Origin: Marvania coccoides
Taxonomy: Eukaryota; Chlorophyta; Trebouxiophyceae; Chlorellales; Chlorellaceae
Assembly: GCA_963854735.1 (NCBI GenBank)
Contig: OY978104.1
Coordinates: 992,001-1,056,000, forward strand
Direction: 5' to 3'
DNA: 64,000 nt
Shown here: one piece after another, positions 11,501 to 22,101 of the stretch
How the letters are laid out: each line of letters starts with the position of its first letter
Numbering within the stretch: position 1 is the first letter of the stretch
Made by a program: the position numbers and the translations under genes
Notes under the pieces: model-generated
Databases searched by the model: none
Told to the model about the DNA's origin: nothing
The model's input: the letters and a program-made list of their open reading frames with translations, nothing else

Positions 11501-14263
11501 CTACAGCCGACAGGCCATCCAGGAGAGTGCTCAACAGGGAAGAAAGTTCAGTTGGAGTGAGCTGCCCAGCAAAGCAGCTCTGAGTTTCCGCCAGCAGGCT
11601 GCAGCACGGCGTCAGAGGGCGCAGCATCGCGATGGCGACCTCCAGATACCCGCGCTGTTGGGTGCTGCCTGCCTGGCAGCCATGCAGGGCGTAGCACAGC
11701 CCTGGGTACGTGGCAATACACATTTTCACGTACTGTGACGTAAGAGAAATGTATTGGATTGAAATGGCAGCCTCCCTGTCGGTTTTGGGTCGCTGCTGCT
11801 GCTCTGTGAGCAGCCGCGCTATGCCTGCTGCGCATGCCACCGCCGTGCTGGCCACATTTCGTTGCTGCAGGTAGCTGGCGGGCAGCGCCTCGTCGTCGTC
11901 AAAAGCAGCCTCCAGGGAGAGCCCAGCCGCAGCACAGGTGGTCTCGATGCCGATAGCCAGACTTTCCACCTCGGAAGAGAGCGCCATGCTCATCAACCAG
12001 GTGGCATGGCGCTCGAATAGCTCAAAAAACTCGCTCTCCGCCTCGAACACCGTCCTGCACAGCCACTCCTGCAGCACCCATCGCCCCTGCGAGTTCTGCG
12101 AGTTCGGAGAGCTCCTCCCTGGCAGCGGCGTGCAGGCAGCTATGAGCGCCGACAGCAGCGGCACCTTCTTAGCATCAATGTCGCTTCCCTCCCCATACAG
12201 CACGCTTCTCAAGCTATCATAAAAGTTTGAATGCAGCATGTCATCGTCCAGCCCCATTTGAGCCACCAGCAGCGCCAAAACTGCCACCCTGGCCGCCGAT
12301 GGAAACTCGGCTCCGTTTCTTTCTTCCTCCACGGCCTGAAGGTGGTGGGTGACGACCTCAGCCATCGCAGCACGCACAGCAGCTGCGTGCTGGGGTGTAT
12401 TGATGAACCAAGAAACTATCAACGTATGCAGCTCCGTGCCTGGCTGCAGCAGTGGGAGTGGCACTGTCTCCAGCCAAGCGCCCACTAAATTCAGCGTGGC
12501 GGGGCCGCTCACGGTCACGCAAGAAGCCACCGACTCCGCCAGAGAGTCAAAGACCGCCAAGGCCGTGAAATTTGCGCCAAATCCTGGCTGCGCGTCGCCG
12601 GCGAGCCTGATGCCGCGGAGAAGCTCCTCCTGCGCCTCCTCAGAGTCGCCCAGTCCGCAGCGGGCGGCTTCCACCAGCGCGCGAGACGCAAACGCCACCG
12701 TCGCTCGCTGCTGCTGGCGGCCAGCGAGAGTAGATAGCAACGCCCCTAGCAGCTCCAACCGAGCGGGCACTGACAGCGCCTCGCTCCACCGCCGAAACAG
12801 CGTCATCGCGCCGCCCTGAATCTCTTCGCAGAGCTCCCCGCGATGCATGACAGGCATTCCCAGCACAGGGATCAAAATTTCAGCGGCAAATGCAGGCGGG
12901 AGGCGCGCCAGCAGGCTGGCGGGCCAGGCGCGCTGCACGAAACTGGCGGCAGCGAGCTTCTGTGCGGTGTTGTGGCGGTGCCGCAGCGCCTTGCGCCACA
13001 GCAGCAGCACCCACGGCAGCGGCAGTGTTAACGGATTGTCGGTCCCGGGTGACCCTTCAGACGGGTGCACTCTGTCCACCTCTGGCCACGCCTCGGCGAA
13101 GAGATGCAATGAAGTGTCTTCCACGGTAACGTACAGCTTCGCAAAGGTGGCCCATGCTGCGACATCAATAACAGCCGCTGCATCCTTCTCCGCCCCCTCT
13201 TCCTGCTGCGGCTGCTGCTGTTGTTGCTGCTGGAGGTGCGAAAGGGTGGACTCCAGCACATGCAGAGCGCGCTTTCTGTCTATGGCGTGCTCTGAGTTCA
13301 GCGCGTGCAGCAGCAGCGCCCACAGGCCGTCCTCCCTGGCGATGCCCCCCCCGTGCAGCAGCACCGGGCAAAATTGCACCAGCAGCGCCAGCCCCGTGCG
13401 CACCTCACTAGCCAGAGAGCTGGAGCCCATTCGCCTGTGTGTGCACAGCAACAAAAGTCAATAGTTGTTCCGTTTTCAAATTGCGTGAATTTTTATGCCT
13501 GGGTGAATAGAGGGAAAATAATAAAAAGAATTTACCTGCAGGTCTGCCACAGGAGATCCAGGCAGGGAGGCAGCTGCCCAGCAGCTTCAGCTGCAGCCAG
13601 CGCGGCCGGCAGCATGCTTCGTCCGGTCACAGCAGCAGCAGCCGTAGGCTTGCCGCTGGCAATGAGCACGTCCAACGCGGCCGGGAAGACGGTGTCGGCG
13701 GCACACTGCAGCACGGGCGCAGCTGCATGCAACGTCTCATGGTCGGCAGCAACGATGGCCTCCAAAATAGCTGCTCCCAGCCTAATGAGGCCTAAAGAAG
13801 AAGGGGGGAAGCCAATGGAGTCTGCTGCGTTGATGTCGTAGCACGCCTCCAGCAGGTTCGCCGCAAATGACCACGCAGAGCTGCACAAAATGACCCCTGC
13901 TGTGCTATCCAGCACCTGCTGTTGCAACCGACTGCTCTCAAGTTGCAGCAGTGGCAGGTAGGCTGCTATGATGGCGGTTTCGAGGAAATTGGGGGCTGGA
14001 GCAGCGTCCGGGTGGGTACTCAGAAGTGAGTCCAGGGCGGCAGCGAGCGCAAAGTGAATTGGAATGGATATCGGCGGGGCTCCAGGTGATGGGCAGTTGG
14101 CGGTAGCATCCTCTACTAAAAGGGCTGCTAGTTCGCTGATGGAGGTGCCGGAAACACAGCTTTGCTGCGCTAGGGCCAAGGCCAGACCTCCAGCTGCTTT
14201 AAAATCGAGCTGAAATAGAGTTGCAGCCACTGGCGCGATGGCCGCGACGGGGTTTGAGGACAT
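8591..14263 (-). CDS. TARBP1: tRNA (guanosine-2'-O-)methyltransferase, TARBP1/Trm3 type
   Basis: A very large SPOUT methyltransferase, by family predicted to 2'-O-methylate G18 of tRNAs. Exons 13536-14263, 10713-13434, 9645-10499 and 8591-9502 give 1738 residues, close to human TARBP1 (about 1600). Most of the protein is Leu/Ala-rich helical repeat sequence, as in the long N-terminal extension of Trm3. The catalytic SpoU domain is the last 170 residues. Motif 1 is NLAGLARTCEVF, motif 2 is VLLLGAEKEGVPADLL and motif 3 is IPQLGVVRSLNVHVSAALA; together they form the knotted AdoMet site. The last exon also has a Lys/Glu-rich linker before the domain. Its start codon is 204 bp from the divergent HVA22-like gene. 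Confidence 0.9.
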
Positions 14264-14467
14264 GGGTACTGATCAGGCGATACTTAATCGGTAAAATGTA
14301 TGAAAGCATTAGGATGGACCGAACTATTTTTAACAGCCATGGCTGGCCAGCTGCGCATGCGCCGAGGCTTTCAGCCTCTTAAACCCTCGCCATTCAGCGT
14401 CCGTTTGCGTTTTTTTATTCTTTATATTTGTCAGTTCGACGGTCACACAGCGTAACAGACGGCAAAC
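14264..14467. promoter_or_regulatory. Short divergent promoter region
   Basis: Only 204 bp separate the start codons of the methyltransferase gene (minus) and the HVA22-like gene (plus), so both promoters and 5' UTRs lie within it. An AT-rich stretch at about 14410-14430 is the only candidate core element. Confidence 0.45.
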
Positions 14468-15457
14468 ATGGGTTTTTTCGGCATGCTCTTGGGCCTCATT
14501 CCTGGCTTCTCTACGATCGTATCGCTGGCATGGTGGGTTACAACAAACAAAGAACCTTACAAATAGGGTCTTGACCCAAGGGGGTCAAGACGCCCGCCTT
14601 TGCGGTCACGCTCTCTTCGATTGTTTGGGAAGCGATCGAACATTTTTTAATTCGGGCCCCCCTCACCTCTTGTCTTCGCCCTGCGGCTTCAGGTTCGCAA
14701 TTGGTGTTGTATATCCAGCGGTTATGTCGTTCCAGGCCATTGAATCGACTGGATCTAAGGATGACACCCAGGTCAGCTTCCTCTGTAGTGATCTTTTGTT
14801 TTAGTTAGCACTTTGAGGGGAAGGGAAGGAAGAAAAGAACATATATGCCACAAATACACGAAAACAGCTCGCCACAAGGCGTATTTTGGGTGGTGGGCGG
14901 GTCCAAATTCCTCTGCCCCCCAATTTTCACGCCTCGTCTCTTCTTTTTGAATCTTGCAGTGGCTGTGCTACTGGGTGGTGTACGCGGTGTTCCAGCTGGT
15001 TGAGAAGTTCGCCTGGCCAGTGCTCATGTGGTATGTTCTTCAACTTTATCTTCTTCAGCATTAATTAATTTCCTAATTAGAATTGGCGGCCAACGCCGTT
15101 GACTGCTTTTGCGGGCAGCTTTTGCTGTCATTACACCCAAATGCACGCCTTGAACTCACCGATACCCTCCTCACATTTGGTTTCACCCACAGGATCCCTC
15201 TGTACGGCGTCATGAAGCTCGGATTGATGGCGTGGCTGGTACTGCCCCAGTTTAACGGTGCCACCTTCATCTACAAAAACTTCGCCCGCCCCTTCCTGTT
15301 CGCCGCCATCGATAAGGCGCGTGAGATTCCCCAGATCGAGCCCTACTTGCGCGGCGTGGGCAGCATGGTCCCTTCCGTGGCGAAAAAAGCTGAGGACGCC
15401 GCCGCCAGCGTGAAGGAGGCAGCTGACGATGCCATTCTCAAGGCCCACGCCCAGTAA
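14468..15457 (+). CDS. HVA22/REEP (TB2-DP1) family protein
   Basis: Small endoplasmic-reticulum membrane-shaping protein. Exons 14468-14532, 14693-14771, 14960-15030 and 15193-15457 give 159 residues, typical for the family. The junctions rebuild the conserved core: [14 protein letters not shown], then [16 protein letters not shown], then [15 protein letters not shown] and [17 protein letters not shown]. Three of the four exons are under 80 nt, so the gene is invisible as one long frame. Hairpin-type hydrophobic segments lie at about residues 6-35 and 56-100. The tail is an Ala/Lys/Glu amphipathic helix ([17 protein letters not shown]), usual for this family. Confidence 0.9.
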
Positions 15458-16035
15458 ACAATAGAAATAAAGCATCGATGGGAAACTACGACATCCCCCC
15501 CCCCCCCCCGCTTCTTCTGGTTGTATTTTATATGGCAGCGGAGAAATGTCTTGAAGAATTAATTCATACTAGCAGCACCCAGGGCCCTCCACGGATCCAA
15601 AAAAAATAAATGCATTGGCTGCCTCTCGCATCATCTCTCTGTTGTTGTGTGTACAATGTGTGGAAATAAGAAATGCTCTGTTTGAAATGTTTTTTTTTTT
15701 CTGCCCGACTTTTTTGACTCTTTATGCCCCTTGCACCTCCCTCTCAGTTTCACGGGGCAGCAATGTATCCCACTCCCACCGACTTTTGACCTTCCTTGCC
15801 TCAATTCAATCAAAGCAGAGCCCTCTCTCTCTCTTTTGCCTCATCCCCCCGGTAAAAAAAGAGTATTACATTAGAAACGAAATAAATGAACGCAGAACAA
15901 AAAGTTCAAGAAGGCGTATCGGCACATGTATATTGATCATAAAGAGGAAAAAAACAAGAATTCTCTGCCATGCTACTTACTGCCACCCCACGAAAAAATA
16001 AAAAAATTGATTCAAAAATATACTATTTGGTGAAC
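15458..16035. other. Convergent intergenic region
   Basis: 578 bp after the HVA22 stop, with AATAAA about 10 bp past it, a run of 15 C at 15495-15509 and AT-rich spacer reaching the TGD3 stop. No gene seen. Confidence 0.55.
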
Positions 16036-17312
16036 TTAAACGTATACAATGGGCCCGTTAAGGCTGCCCGACGCAAATTGCCGCACGATGGGCTCCTCTG
16101 TGTTGTCAAACTCGTGCACGCTGCCCTCCCACACCACCGTCCCATCGTGAAGGAAGATTATTCGATCCACCGCCCGTCTGATGGTGGAGTGCTGGTGGGT
16201 CACCACCACGTATGACGTTATTCCATTTGAACCACCTTCAGATGAACCTGCAATTCAAATCAATACATTTTTATCTTCCATTAACGCCAACGCAATGCAA
16301 AATTTTTTCGAGGAAAACACACACAAAAAGGGGCTTTTTATTCCATTTTTGGGGGTCTAGTTGAAGGGGACCTACCGTTCCCGTTGCTGTGGTTGTTACT
16401 GTGGCGCAGCGGCTCGTGCATTGACCGAATGAGATCCTCAATCACCGTTGATGCCACGGGATCCAGTCCAGCGGTCGGCTCGTCGTACATAATGAGCTGC
16501 TCAGCCCCGCCGTTCACCTGCTCATCCGACACGATCGCCCGCGCCAGCGCCACGCGCTTCTTCATGCCGCCAGACAGCTCTGAAGGGTACAGCGATTCCA
16601 CGCCTGATAGCCCCACTTTCGACAAGCTAACCGCCACCGCAGCCTCGATGCGGGAGGCGGGGAGGGAGGAATGCTCGTACAGCGTGAACCCCACGTTCTC
16701 CCGCACCGTGAGAGAGTCAAAGAGGGCCCCCGACTGAAACACGAGGCCAATTTTGAGTTTGTCCGAGGTGTCGTCGTCAGAAATGAGGCCCTGGCGGGGC
16801 TCCCCCTTGATCAGCACCTCCCCATAGTCGGGCTGCAGCAGCCCCGCCGCCAGCCGCAGCGCTGTCGATTTCCCGGTGCCGGAGGATCCGATGATCCCTA
16901 CGGCTTCGCCGCGGCGGATCTTGAACGATGCGCCCTTCAGGATCTTCTTGCTGCCAAAGGATTTGTGCACGTTGCGGAACTCGATGAGCACGTCGGCGTC
17001 GTCATTTGGTGCTAAAAAAGTGCCGTTGGTGAGAGCAGCAGGCGCCCCGCCGTTGTGAGTGCCTTCTGAGAGAGAAGAGCTGCTGCTGTGTGACGAGGAG
17101 TACGGGGCGCCGCTAGGGTCTACAAGCAGCGAGGGGAGAGGCTCCTGCTGGGAGGCTGCAGGCCTGGTGGTCAGTTCTTGGCGGAAGTTCCGGTGGAAGG
17201 GATCTGCTGAGGGGTAAAAGGGACGGCGAGGGAGTAGAGAAGGGGTGGCGGAGTGAGAGGTGGACGCCTCCAGGCCGCTTCGCATCCGCTGCAGCTGCGA
17301 CGAAAGCGCCAT
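16036..17312 (-). CDS. TGD3: Chloroplast lipid-import ABC ATPase (TGD3/MlaF type)
   Basis: ATPase subunit of the TGD complex, which moves ER-derived lipid across the inner chloroplast envelope; related to bacterial MlaF. Exons 16376-17312 and 16036-16247 give 382 residues. The first 105 residues are Ser/Arg-rich with few acids, fitting a transit peptide. ABC motifs in order: Walker A GIIGSSGTGKST (about 139-150), Q-loop VFQSG, signature ELSGGMKKRVALARAI (about 245-260), Walker B LIMYDEPTAGLDP, and H-loop VVVTHQHSTIRRA in exon 2. The tail FASGSLNGPI is short, as in TGD3. The intron falls in a Gly/Asn-rich insert between Walker B and the H-loop. The permease partners are not in this window. Confidence 0.88.
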
Positions 17313-17693
17313 AGCGTGTCTATTCTTTTAATTTGCTGGTGGTGAGATTGGGGAATGCTGGCCTCGCTGGAGCTTTCGTCACGGAGCGAGGGCCGATGGT
17401 CAATAGTTTAATGTTTGAAAAGATGGACACTGCTGTGATCACGGCGAAAATGCGAGATTGCAGCTGCACTCAGGGTTTGAGAAAAATATGAAAGCCTCGG
17501 AATTTATGTTTTCGACCGTAAATGTAATGCTGGTGTTGTCCGTTGATGAATTAACAAGCTAGAGGGACCTGAACAGCACATTTTGAGGCACTTTTTTTTT
17601 TCAGCGCGCCAAAAATGAATTTGGCAGAAAAAAAACTCCGAAATTGGCAGGAGGTTGATAATTAAAATCTCATTTCATGTCCACCGTGCCGCA
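17313..17693. promoter_or_regulatory. Divergent intergenic region
   Basis: 381 bp between the TGD3 and RlmN start codons. An ATG at 17677 opens a short out-of-frame reading frame ahead of the RlmN start, so transcription of RlmN probably begins downstream of it. No clear TATA box. Confidence 0.4.
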
Positions 17694-19751
17694 ATGGATT
17701 CAGGCAGCCTCCATACCGCTCTCAGACTAAAAATTTCTCAGCCGCCTCAATCTCACAAAATGCTATTCGCACGCACCCTAACTCGCCACACGCGCCGGCC
17801 GAACCCCTCGCTGCGCCCACTTGCGCCCACAGCCTTCGCCCCCAGCAGCACCGCAGCGCCCACCGACGCTGCCCCCGTCCCCACCCTGCCTCCCCGCCCC
17901 TCTGGCATTACCGACGGCCGGTGGGACGCCGCGGACGCCGCTGCGGTGGAGCAAGCGCTGGTGGACGCCGAAAAGATCACCCGCGCCACCCTAAAGTACG
18001 GCGCAGGGGAGGTCATTCTGGGCAAAACGCTGGAAGAGCTGCAGGAGCTGGCGGTGGCCACTGGTCAGCCCAAGTACCGTGCAAAGCAGCTGAGAGACGG
18101 GGTGCTGCAGGGGAAGAAGCTGGAGGACATTAACACGATTCCCAAGGCGTGGCGGCAGGCGTTGATTGAGCGGGGCGTGAAATCTGGGCGGTCAGATATT
18201 CACCACGAGGTGGCGGCAGCAGACGGCACGCGAAAGTTCCTGCTGAAGCTGCACGACGGTGAGAATATACACAGCTAGCCAGGGTATTGCCCTTTCCAGC
18301 ACTTTTCCTGCGTCAATATGTATATTTTTTTTGCTGAAATATATTAATTTAAAACCTAGTTTTCAACCCCCAAATATGTATGTGCATAATAAAAAAGATT
18401 ATAAAAACCCTGTTTTCCATTAAAACCCCGCAGGCTTCGTGGTTGAGACAGTGGGCATCCCCAAGGACGATGCCTCCCGCCCCCGCCTCACCGTATGCGT
18501 CTCCTCCCAAGTGGGCTGCCCCATGAGGTGCACCTTCTGCGCCACCGGCAAAGGCGGGTTTGCGCGCAACCTGCTGCCCCACGAGATTGTAGACCAAGTG
18601 ATGACCGTGCAAGAGGCGTTCAACCAAAGAGTGTCGTGAGTTGTTTAGTTTATTAGCACCAGTTAGCATTATTTAGCATTTAAACTATTTTTTGGCATTA
18701 AATTGCTTTTGATGTAATAGGCTTGTCTGTTACGTCAGCCTCCCACGTAAAGGATTTTTTGTTCTTTTCGTTTTCTGGTACTATCGCAGCTCATTGGAAA
18801 AATAATAATATGCTTATTGCAGGAATATTGTGTGGATGGGCATGGGGGAGCCGCTGCTGAATCTGCCGTCTGTGATGCGCGCCCACGCGGTGTTCAACCA
18901 AGACTTGGGCATCGGAGCTCGGCACATGACGATTTCCACAGTGGGGGTACGAATTTAAATACGTTTCTCTAATCTGTGACATGTTCTAATTATTGATGGG
19001 GCTATTTTGTATATAATTACAGGTTCCTAACGCGCTGCGGCAGCTGGCCAAGTATGACACCCAGTCCACAGTTGCCGTCAGCATCCACGCCCCCAACCAG
19101 AAGCTTAGGGCAGAGCTGGTGCCCAGTGCTGCTGCATACCCGCTGTCTGCGCTGCTGTCCGACTGCGCAGAGTACTTTAGGGTCACAGGGCGGCGGCTGA
19201 GCTTCGAATACACGCTGTTGGCTGGCGAGTTTTTTTCTTCTTTTTCCCCCGCTGCTTTGTTTCCCTCACACTATGCTAAGGATTGTGTTTGCATTCATTG
19301 GTGTTGCAGGCGTGAACGATGGCCCAGAGCATGCGCAGGAGCTGGCGGCGCTGCTGAGGAGGCACGGCGGCATGCAGAGCCACGTCAACGTCATCCCATG
19401 GTGAGATACTATTTAAAGGGAGGAGAAAACACACCGGTACTTCATTTTTAAACCTGAATTTAGTTTTCGTTCTCCTCTCTTCAACTTTGTAACATAATTC
19501 TCGGCCACCTTTTTTTTTCTCTTTTTTTTCTTCTCTTCAGGAACCCTGTTGACGAGTCCGAGTTCAAGCGGCCCACCAGGCGCAGCGTGCAGCAGTTTGT
19601 CGACATTCTGCAGCGGGGGGGGGTGGCCACCTCGGTGCGCCTCACCCGGGGGATGGAGGCGGCGGCAGCGTGCGGGCAGCTGCGAAACCAGTTCCAGAAA
19701 ACGCCGTTCCCTGAGATTGCTGCAGCTGCTGCTGCTCCCGCTGCACAGTGA
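17694..19751 (+). CDS. rlmN: RlmN-type radical-SAM RNA C2-adenine methyltransferase, organellar
   Basis: Methylates C2 of an adenine in large-subunit rRNA (and some tRNAs) by a radical mechanism. Exons 17694-18258, 18434-18635, 18823-18946, 19023-19224, 19310-19400 and 19541-19751 give 464 residues. The fourth intron has a GC-AG boundary (GCGAGT donor), required to restore [14 protein letters not shown]. Iron-sulphur Cys are in CPMRCTFC (about 217, 221, 224). The Cys in LTVCVSSQ (about 210) and the C-terminal Cys in EAAAACGQL (about 439) match the catalytic pair of bacterial RlmN. The 70-residue N-terminal extension is Arg/Pro/Ser-rich, indicating plastid or mitochondrial import. A second in-frame ATG at 17760 gives an equally good presequence and may be the true start. 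Confidence 0.9.
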
Positions 19752-20051
19752 TCCTCGTGATTGTATGTACGTATTATTTTCCACTATGACGAATTCTAAA
19801 GTCGTCGGTGTATTGCTATTAAAGATAGGTAGCGTTGTTTATGGTGTATACACAACAACGAAGTAACGTAATAATGGTCGTACCAAAATAAAGTTGTATA
19901 ACTCAACGAAATTATAAAGAAAGTGTTACTGGACCAACGAGCGAGGGGAAAGAGGCCACAAAAATGAAAGCAAACAAGGTAAGACAGCATTTAAAAAAGA
20001 GACTTTGTAATATCGGCATTGGGAGAGCTCAGCAGAGTATTATCGTCTTTT
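19752..20051. other. Convergent intergenic region
   Basis: 300 bp of AT-rich 3' sequence between convergent genes; no gene seen. Confidence 0.5.
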
Positions 20052-21681
20052 TTAATACGCAGAACCGTGGTGCTTTCGCGCAGAAGAGGAGGGGTCGCCC
20101 ATTTGAGCAGCTTCCGCCATCCACCGCAAGAAGGAGCCGCTGAAAAGCAGCCCTGTCGCCACAGCCGTTGCCCCCACAGCAATAAAGATCTTGCCGTTGC
20201 GTTTCCTGCCTATCCGCTCCCCAATCCACTTCATCCCCTTCTCCAGGTCCAGCGGCACCGACTTGCCGTACATAAACACGCTGAACAGGACCAACGACAC
20301 CCCAACTAGAAAGTACGGCGAGGGGTACTGCCCAAACAGCGGTATTGCCACCAGCACCGTCAGAATCACGGACACCGCCAGGGAGAAGTTCTTGAGGATG
20401 TTGTCGCAGTACTTGACCACCATTCCGGTGACCAGCCCGCCAAAAACTTGAAGGCCGACCACTGCCCACGTGGCGTGGCTGAAGCCCTGCAGCCAGCCCT
20501 CCTTTCGGATGGAGGCGCCGTCTTTGATCCACGCCATGCATGCGCTGAAGGGCACGCCGAAGGCCGACAGCTGGATGTTGCGCACCCACAGGGATGCGGC
20601 GTAGCGGCCTTTGACGTATCTGAAAAAAGGGGGGAAAAGTCGATGATTGTGATTTACGGGAGGGAGGGATGGATGGAAAGAAGGTGATAAAACAGTACTC
20701 CCCACTCTCCTTAATGAACACTTCGTAGCAATTTTGAGCTCTCCCATCTGTTTCCCAATCTCTCACCTCTCAAAGTAAACCCCCGCAAACGCCGAGCTCA
20801 GCCCCGACACGCAGCACGAAACCATGCCAAACCACCAGTTGGCGTTGCTCACCGCGTTCTTGGCTGCCTGGCTGCCGGGGCTGTTGTTTATCGTCACCAG
20901 GATGACGCCAGACGCCAGCACGGGGATGGAAGCCCACTGCATGGGCTCCAGCCGCTGTCCCAGCAGCCACCACGCGAACAGCGCGGTCGGGATGAGCTTG
21001 AAGGCCTGGTTGAAGATCTGGTAGGTCACGGCATCCAGGTGGGTGGCCGCCGCAATCAGTAAAACCTGCTGGAACGCAAACATGGTGGCAGGGAGGGCCA
21101 TGGGGAGCGCTTGCATGAATATTCTTTTGAATTTGGTTACGACGGTGGCGGCGTCGGGCTCGTTGGTGGAGGGGAGGGAGGGGGGGGGCCCGGCAGTGGA
21201 GCTGTAGCGGTCCACCAGCAGGGGGCTGCCGGACACCTGCACTGCTACGCACACCGCTAGCTTGATGATCTCGGACACGAAGACTGCGAGTTGGGAAAGA
21301 AAATCCGAGGTTCATGAGTGGTGTACAGGGGGTGCGTGACAAAATAAAAATTAAAGCGGGAGATGGGAAAAAGTGTGCTGGCTGACCTGCTACCGATGGG
21401 AGGTACTTTGTGCCTTTTTGGATGCGGGAGTAGCGCAGCACGATGGACATGGTGGTGCCCTGCAACGTGAGCATGAGCATGGACAGAATGCCGTAGGCTG
21501 CGAGGCGGCGGGTTGTGCGAGGAGTCTTGGGGGCCTGTGGGTCGTCAGTGTTTCCCAGCAGCGGTTCATCATCGTACTCTATCGCTCCAAAGGAGCTCTT
21601 GGCCGGTGTCGGCATGTCCTCTGCTCTTCGATCTCCCCCAAGAACTTGAAATCGTGCTGCTGGGCTCGGCATGGTCGCCAT
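20052..21681 (-). CDS. Nucleotide-sugar transporter (SLC35A/CMP-sialate-UDP-galactose type)
   Basis: Golgi/ER antiporter of the drug/metabolite transporter superfamily. Exons 21387-21681, 20767-21283 and 20052-20619 give 459 residues. About ten hydrophobic segments start at residue 62. Family marks are VFVSEIIKLAVC at the exon 1-2 junction, LDAVTYQIFNQAFKLIPTA, NWWFGMVSCCVSGLSSAFAG, and RYVKGRYAASLWVRNIQLS, where the W-x-RNIQL signature is clear. A GGLVTGMVVKYCDNILKNF stretch follows. The N-terminal 55 residues are polar and the C-terminal 60 residues extend beyond the usual length with one further hydrophobic stretch. The sugar carried cannot be read from sequence; plant and algal members mostly carry UDP-galactose or CMP-sugars. 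Confidence 0.85.
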
Positions 21682-22101
21682 TGTTTTATGTGACGGGGTG
21701 AATTGTTAGCCAGGAAGCCATTGCGCGCTGCAAAAAGCGGAGAAACCAGGAAAAACGAGCTGTGCCTGTGAAAGACTGTGATCGTTGGCGTTGTGTGTCT
21801 ATTTGCGGGCGGCGGCTCTATCCGCAGATCGGGTAGCAATGAGTGCTTGAAATGGCATTATCTTGATTGAAATGAAAAAAATTGTGCAGCGCTGCTGTCA
21901 GCACCCCTCTGTAACTGTTCTTCTCGGCGCTCTTTTAATTCAGTTTTTTCTCAAAAACCGTGCAGCTCAGACAGCTGTATTAATTTTTCAATACTTCATC
22001 TGCATCAGGAAAGAGACCAGTTCGTGCCCAGGCCCTCGTGTCAATATTTTAACCTGGAATTTTAACGGCAATTTTGGTTTTGGGCCGAGTCCCTGTTAGG
22101 A
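21682..22101. promoter_or_regulatory. Divergent intergenic region
   Basis: 420 bp between the transporter and SH3BGR-like start codons. AT-rich in the half nearer 22100; no distinctive element recognised. Confidence 0.4.

Noticed and set aside
15495..15509. Poly-C run as a functional element
   Set aside because: Similar C runs occur at 25534-25546 and in coding DNA near 62361. They look like ordinary homopolymers, and length may be a sequencing error.
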